From Candidatus Freyarchaeota archaeon (GTDB lineage Archaea; Asgardarchaeota; Jordiarchaeia; Jordiarchaeales; Jordiarchaeaceae), in contig JAUQZE010000027.1 in the NCBI GenBank assembly GCA_030587365.1, positions 62,001-126,000 of the forward strand: a stretch of DNA of 64,000 bases. The letters are read 5' to 3'. Positions 60,208-64,000 of the stretch are shown here, in pieces. Position 1 is the stretch's first letter. Each line of letters starts with the position of its first letter. Under the pieces are notes generated by a model. The model was not told the origin of the DNA. It was given only the letters and a program-made list of their open reading frames with translations, and did not search any database. The translations under genes and the position numbers were made by a program.

Positions 60208-61624
60208 CTTTGGACTCCTTCTTTATTAGACTCATTACCTCTTCGAAGCTGGGTAGCGAAGATCTTGCTCCCATTTCTCTGGTTGCTAGAGCAGCAGAAG
60301 CGGAGGCGAAAAGTATACAATCCTTTAACTCTTCAAACCCTTTTTCCTGTAGTAAGGCGGCAATTAGTCCTGCTGCGAATGCGTCGCCGGCACCGATTTC
60401 GTCCGCAGTTTTAACGTCGTAGGCGTCTACATGGAAGCTGAAATCCTTTGTGTACGTGTCGCATCCTTTTGTTCCTCTTGTGATTATGAAAATGTCTGGC
60501 CCCTTTTCCAAAATTTCTCTTTTGCTTTTAACCCCCTTTTCTTTTAAACTCTGCCAACCAGTTTCGTTAATAATAAAAATGTTTGTATTTCTTAGTATCC
60601 CTTCTAGTTTTTCCAAACCCTGAATTAGGTAATGAATGGTAGGACGGTAAATAATTGTTTTTCCAAGGTTTTTGCCATATCCCGCAATTAATTCACTAAT
60701 TTCTAGAAAGGTTTCACCTATGTAGAAAGTCTCCGCGTCTTTCATTTGGTTCCAGTTGATTTCGTTTGGGTTTGTTATGGATAAAGCGGTATCCTTTGTC
60801 GCAAAAATGTACGTTCTTTTCTTTTGAGCCTCTCCAGTAATAATGAAGCTTCTTGAAGTTCTCTTATCCCTATCGATAATAACACTAGAAACATCTACTC
60901 CATCTTTTATGAATTCACTTAGCAGCTGCCATCCTGCTCTGTCGCCGCCCAGTTTTCCTGTGAAGCTAGTTTTCACTCCAAGTTTTGAGAGGGCCACAGC
61001 AACATTGCCTCCAGAACCCCCTGGAAACTCGTGCAACTCATATAAAAGTCGGGAGCCTCCTGTTTCGCCCTTTTCCTCTAACATGGAAAATGTGTCCAAG
61101 GCCACCGAACCGAATACAAGAACACTGGGTATTTCCAGCCTTGAAGACTGGGATAGTTTTATTAAACCCTCGCCCATAGACCTTGAGAAAATGTTCTCTA
61201 ATCGACTGAAATCAAGTCCGCTCTTTAAGCATAGTTCTACCGCGTTGTCGAGATAAATACTGAAAAGTTCTTCCAACACTTCACCAAGATCAGTTGTGGA
61301 CAACTTTCTTTCAAACATAAGTAGTATCCAGCGGCCTATGGATGTAGGTTTATAAGCGATGATTCTACGTCCTCCCTCAATCTGGAATTCCTCTTTGATA
61401 ACTTTCAATTCAATAAGGGTTTTTAGGTGTGCGATGATGGTCTTATTCGAATAATTGAGTTGTTGTATGATATCCTTTTGACGCACGGTTCCCTCATTTA
61501 TTTTTTCTAGAATGCTTATACTTATGGGTGAACCCAGAATTTCGGTAAGAAACTTCTTCAGATTTTCAGGTTCTGCCGGAAGGAAAATTAGATAGGGCCA
61601 AATCTCACCTTCAGGGTTAGACAT
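60182..61624 (-). CDS. Fusion of winged-helix domain and PfkB-family kinase
   Basis: 480 residues. The N-terminal about 110 form an ArsR-like winged helix (GSPISISILEKINEG, RQKDIIQQLNYSNKTIIAHL, GGRRIIAYKPTSIGRWIL). A helical linker follows, then a PfkB kinase from about residue 165: LVFGSVALDTFSM, the FPGGSGGNVAVALSKLG motif, IIDRDKRTSRSFIITG, and the catalytic TADEIGAGDAFAAGLIAAL. It sits between mptD and mptE with overlapping ends (TAATG with mptD), so it is likely tied to pterin or sugar supply for H4MPT. It could be a kinase that also controls its own operon. Substrate unknown. Confidence 0.85.
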   Translation of the reverse strand: MSNPEGEIWPYLIFLPAEPENLKKFLTEILGSPISISILEKINEGTVRQKDIIQQLNYSNKTIIAHLKTLIELKVIKEEFQIEGGRRIIAYKPTSIGRWILLMFERKLSTTDLGEVLEELFSIYLDNAVELCLKSGLDFSRLENIFSRSMGEGLIKLSQSSRLEIPSVLVFGSVALDTFSMLEEKGETGGSRLLYELHEFPGGSGGNVAVALSKLGVKTSFTGKLGGDRAGWQLLSEFIKDGVDVSSVIIDRDKRTSRSFIITGEAQKKRTYIFATKDTALSITNPNEINWNQMKDAETFYIGETFLEISELIAGYGKNLGKTIIYRPTIHYLIQGLEKLEGILRNTNIFIINETGWQSLKEKGVKSKREILEKGPDIFIITRGTKGCDTYTKDFSFHVDAYDVKTADEIGAGDAFAAGLIAALLQEKGFEELKDCILFASASAALATREMGARSSLPSFEEVMSLIKKESKDVKEIELQ

Positions 61625-62031
61625 TAATCCCCCTCCTCAATTTTTTCAATAAACATTAGAGGAAAATCTAGTTCCGAAACAAAGGACATCTGCATATAAA
61701 CTCGGGTTTTGCCATATTTGGATACGAGTTTAACTGAAAGATTTCTTTCTCCCACTTCACTATAATCATAAGGATGCGAGCTTTCCTTGATCTTAGTTGA
61801 ATCAATTTTTATTTCAACCTTTTCAATATAGGGTTGCAGTGACATGGTCTTTTCTATCGCTTTTTCAAGTGCTGAAACAACCTTGGTATCTTTAGAAATG
61901 GGGGTTCCTACAAATTGATGATAAGTAGCACCCAGAGTGATAGCTCCCTCAAATATTGCTCTATCCCTATCTGTCACACCTTTCCCAAAGTATCTCTTCG
62001 CCTTCGCTTCCAACTCTTCGTTTTCAGACAT
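61624..62031 (-). CDS. mptD: Archaeal dihydroneopterin aldolase MptD
   Basis: 135 residues of the DUF372 family, identified as archaeal dihydroneopterin aldolase, which splits dihydroneopterin to 6-hydroxymethyl-dihydropterin and glycolaldehyde. Marks: GVTDRDRAIFEGAITLGATY, HQFVGTPISK, and IKIDSTKIKESSHPYDYSEV. First gene of the mptD-kinase-mptE operon. Length fits. It provides the substrate for MptE encoded two genes down. Confidence 0.9.
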   Translation of the reverse strand: MSENEELEAKAKRYFGKGVTDRDRAIFEGAITLGATYHQFVGTPISKDTKVVSALEKAIEKTMSLQPYIEKVEIKIDSTKIKESSHPYDYSEVGERNLSVKLVSKYGKTRVYMQMSFVSELDFPLMFIEKIEEGD

Positions 62032-62463
62032 ATCTAATCATCTTTAAATTAACCAATTAGTGGTTTAACTCAAATTAAATGGTGTTTATGAAAAATGGAA
62101 TTGCTGACATAAGCTCTAATATTTTTCATGTATTGCTACATTAATTTCTTTTCCTCGTTATTTACTTAATTCTTATTTTCTGCACATATTCTCAAATAAT
62201 GTGGATGAACAATAACAGGAAATTTGGCTCATGAAAATAACTATTTTCGAAGCTAATTGAATGATTATAATCAATAAATGTTAATAACACTACGTATATA
62301 GTTTTTAACAGAAAATTTTGGGTCGTCTTGAGGCAATTTACATCTTATATTATAAACTAAAATTCTTGGAATAAAAACCGATTCAAAATTTCTGGCACCT
62401 CTCTTTGGGAGTTAACAAGTCTTGAAAAAAATGTTTGAAAAAGAAAGATATTGAGGGATTTAA
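62032..62463. other. Intergenic region between divergent genes
   Basis: 432 bp, AT-rich. It holds the promoters of the mpt operon and the AIR-synthase-like gene; no gene seen. TATATTATAAACTAAAA at 62345-62361 is a possible promoter for the latter. Confidence 0.4.
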
Positions 62464-63825
62464 TTGGCAGATTTAGAGGGACTTGTGAAAAGGCTTTATG
62501 CCAAAAACTCTTCAAAAGAAGAAATCATTTCACGCCTAGTTGATGAAATAAAAACATATAAGGATTTAACAGACGAAGAAGCCTCTGAACTAGCAAACGC
62601 TGTTTTTTCTGAAACTTGGACTACTATCAATCAAAAAACCACAAAAGAGATAGCAGACATACTGGATTATTCAAATTGTGAGGCAACCATGCATGATTTA
62701 GGTGTTGGTTGCCGCGGAGAGGGTGACTTTTTTGTTCACAAATTGCTTGCAAAAATAAGCGATGCTGGAATAAGTGCCCTATTAGGTCCTCGTTCCCAAG
62801 ACGATGCTGGCGCCGTTAAAGGTAGCCATGATGTAATTGTTATTTCTGTTGATGGAACCCATTCTAGGCTCACCGAGTTTCCTTTTATTGCTGGTTTTCA
62901 CGTAACTAGAGCATCCATGAGGGATGTTTATATTAAAGGGGCTAAACCCCTGGCGTTACTTACCGATCTGCATCTTGCAGACGACGGTGATATTGGAAGG
63001 CTGTTCGACTTTATGGCGGGGGTAAGAACGGTTTCCAAATTGACTGGTGTACCTTTAGTTGCTGGCTCCACACTGAGAGTTGGAGGAGACATGGTTATAG
63101 GAACCAGATTTGTTTCCTGTGTTGGTGCAGTGGGTGTTGTCAAAGAGCCTCACCTTATCGCGGCGAGAACCAGAGTAAAGCCCGGAGATGACATAATTAT
63201 GACCGAGGGTGCAGGAGGCGGTACAATAGCTACTACCGCTATTTATGGTGGGATACCCGAAGTAATTATGGAAACTCTAAACATCCAATTCATAAAGGCT
63301 TGTGAAACACTCATGAACAGGAACCTGTTTGGAAAGATACACGCGGCAACGGATTGGACTAACGGGGGACTAAGAGGGGACTGCAACGAAATATGCAAAA
63401 CCGCTGAAGTGGGAATAAAAATCTTTGAGGAAAAGGTAGAATCACTAGTAAATCCCGTAGTACTAAAAATGCTTCACGCACTAAACATAGACTATCTCGG
63501 AGTCTCAATCGACTCCCTACTGATTTTCAATCCCCCCAAGTACTCGGAAGAAATTTTATCGGCATTAAGAAACGCAAAAATAAAATCTGATATTATCGGC
63601 ACAATAGTGGAAAAACCAAAAGGAGCCCAATTAATATCCGATGGTAAAACCAAATCACTACAACCACACTACAGAGAGGCTGCTTACACCGAAGTAAAAA
63701 AACTTGTTGGCGAAGAATCACCACAAAACAAAGAAAAATTGATGAACAAAACAGCCCGTGCCGCACAAGAAGCTATTGAAAAATCTGAAAGAATAATAAA
63801 AATGATTCATGCACGGACCGCATGA
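62464..63825 (+). CDS. AIR synthase-related (PurM/HypE-like) protein
   Basis: 453 residues; the TTG start follows GAGGGAT. It belongs to the PurM/ThiL/SelD/HypE superfamily: the ATP-binding SQDDAGAVKGSHDVIVISVD (about residues 113-132), PFIAGFHVTRASMRDVYIKGAKPLALL, GVPLVAGSTLR and GAGGGTIATTA. The first 80 residues form an extra helical domain (KRLYAKNSSKEEIISRLVDE). Archaeal relatives are uncharacterised; some are listed among methanogenesis-marker-like proteins. It may activate a substrate with ATP. Location beside H4MPT synthesis genes hints at cofactor work, but that is only inference. Confidence 0.8.
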   Translation: MADLEGLVKRLYAKNSSKEEIISRLVDEIKTYKDLTDEEASELANAVFSETWTTINQKTTKEIADILDYSNCEATMHDLGVGCRGEGDFFVHKLLAKISDAGISALLGPRSQDDAGAVKGSHDVIVISVDGTHSRLTEFPFIAGFHVTRASMRDVYIKGAKPLALLTDLHLADDGDIGRLFDFMAGVRTVSKLTGVPLVAGSTLRVGGDMVIGTRFVSCVGAVGVVKEPHLIAARTRVKPGDDIIMTEGAGGGTIATTAIYGGIPEVIMETLNIQFIKACETLMNRNLFGKIHAATDWTNGGLRGDCNEICKTAEVGIKIFEEKVESLVNPVVLKMLHALNIDYLGVSIDSLLIFNPPKYSEEILSALRNAKIKSDIIGTIVEKPKGAQLISDGKTKSLQPHYREAAYTEVKKLVGEESPQNKEKLMNKTARAAQEAIEKSERIIKMIHARTA

Positions 63826-64000
63826 ACCATACTGAAATGAATCTTATTTACTTCACCCTCTGATTAGCCCTCTCCTTGCTCCTGTAGAACTCTGACGCTT
63901 CCGAATAGCTTATCCGGAGTCAGTCTTACTAGTCGTAGATTTCAATCGAGTAGAGCATTTTTTCAGGTTACCCTTTTATTTTTTTAAATTTATGTTCCAT
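63826..64000. other. Window end, no gene supported
   Basis: 175 bp. A minus-strand frame ending near 63852 (RLTPDKLFGSVRVLQEQ) is interrupted by a stop about 30 codons in and has no start, so it is not called. Confidence 0.4.

Noticed and set aside
63850..63940. A possible gene tail on the minus strand near the window end
   Set aside because: The frame is cut by a stop about 30 codons upstream and has no start codon.
1..64000. tRNA, rRNA, SRP RNA or RNase P RNA genes
   Set aside because: I looked for T-arm-like GGTTCRANNCC patterns and GC-rich structured blocks in the intergenic regions by eye and found none convincing; a covariance-model scan would be decisive.

Overview
This window reads as archaeal chromosome from a TACK-type lineage; Bathyarchaeia-like is my best guess. 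An Asgard relative is not excluded, and no rRNA is present to settle it. The evidence is an eukaryote-like ribosomal protein S26e, an ESCRT-III/CdvB protein, archaeal TrmY, archaeal-type S-adenosylmethionine synthetase, archaeal/eukaryote-type ProRS, many TTG/GTG starts behind GGAGG-like sites, T-rich terminators, AT-rich intergenic DNA and tetrahydromethanopterin (H4MPT) enzymes.

The dominant theme is the archaeal Wood-Ljungdahl pathway. The methyl branch is present as formylmethanofuran dehydrogenase (fwdB-fwdD-ferredoxin at 25.9-27.9 kb, two more ferredoxins at 29.4-30.3 kb, fwdA-fwdC-mch at 37.7-41.2 kb), ftr (45 kb), mtd (44 kb) and a Mer-like F420 oxidoreductase (36 kb). The carbonyl branch is a complete cdhABCDE operon (46.4-53.8 kb) with a CooC-type nickel-insertion ATPase at 58 kb. 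Cofactor supply is also here: mptD and mptE (59.4-62.0 kb) for H4MPT, plus Suf Fe-S assembly genes (55.4-57.4 kb). No mcr or mtr gene lies in the window, so it supports CO2 fixation, acetogenesis or C1 oxidation equally well and does not by itself show methanogenesis.

Layout: 0-6.2 kb is a minus-strand set (TauE/SafE transporter, trmY, ESCRT-III, a 1013-residue HerA-like ATPase, an unknown partial gene). 6.3-12.9 kb carries housekeeping and metabolic genes (S26e, a PfkB kinase, DUF362, ProRS, a LarA-like protein). 13-14.6 kb is a tnpB element. 15.2-25.8 kb holds endonuclease Q, several small unrecognised proteins, a CAAX-type protease, adenine deaminase and a UbiA prenyltransferase. 25.9-30.3 kb and 37.6-53.8 kb are the Wood-Ljungdahl blocks. 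They are separated by a 4.2-kb three-level nest of insertion sequences (31.4-35.6 kb), whose terminal inverted repeats and target-site duplications can be read directly. 53.9-64 kb holds stress, acetyltransferase, Suf, CooC and pterin genes and an AIR-synthase-like protein.

The most striking observation is in the endonuclease Q gene. It is split by 32 nt that fold into a bulge-helix-bulge with two 3-nt bulges and a 4-bp central helix. Cutting each bulge after its second base removes exactly 32 nt and restores both the frame and the expected GKYHFDGHR motif. This suggests a very short archaeal protein-coding intron spliced by the tRNA-splicing machinery. Other points of interest are an ESCRT-III/HerA neighbourhood, a duplicated C-terminal domain in CdhE, a triplicated membrane segment in the UbiA enzyme, a wHTH-kinase fusion inside the pterin operon, a paralogous pair of unknown genes flanking cooC, and abrupt within-gene switches in third-codon-base usage.
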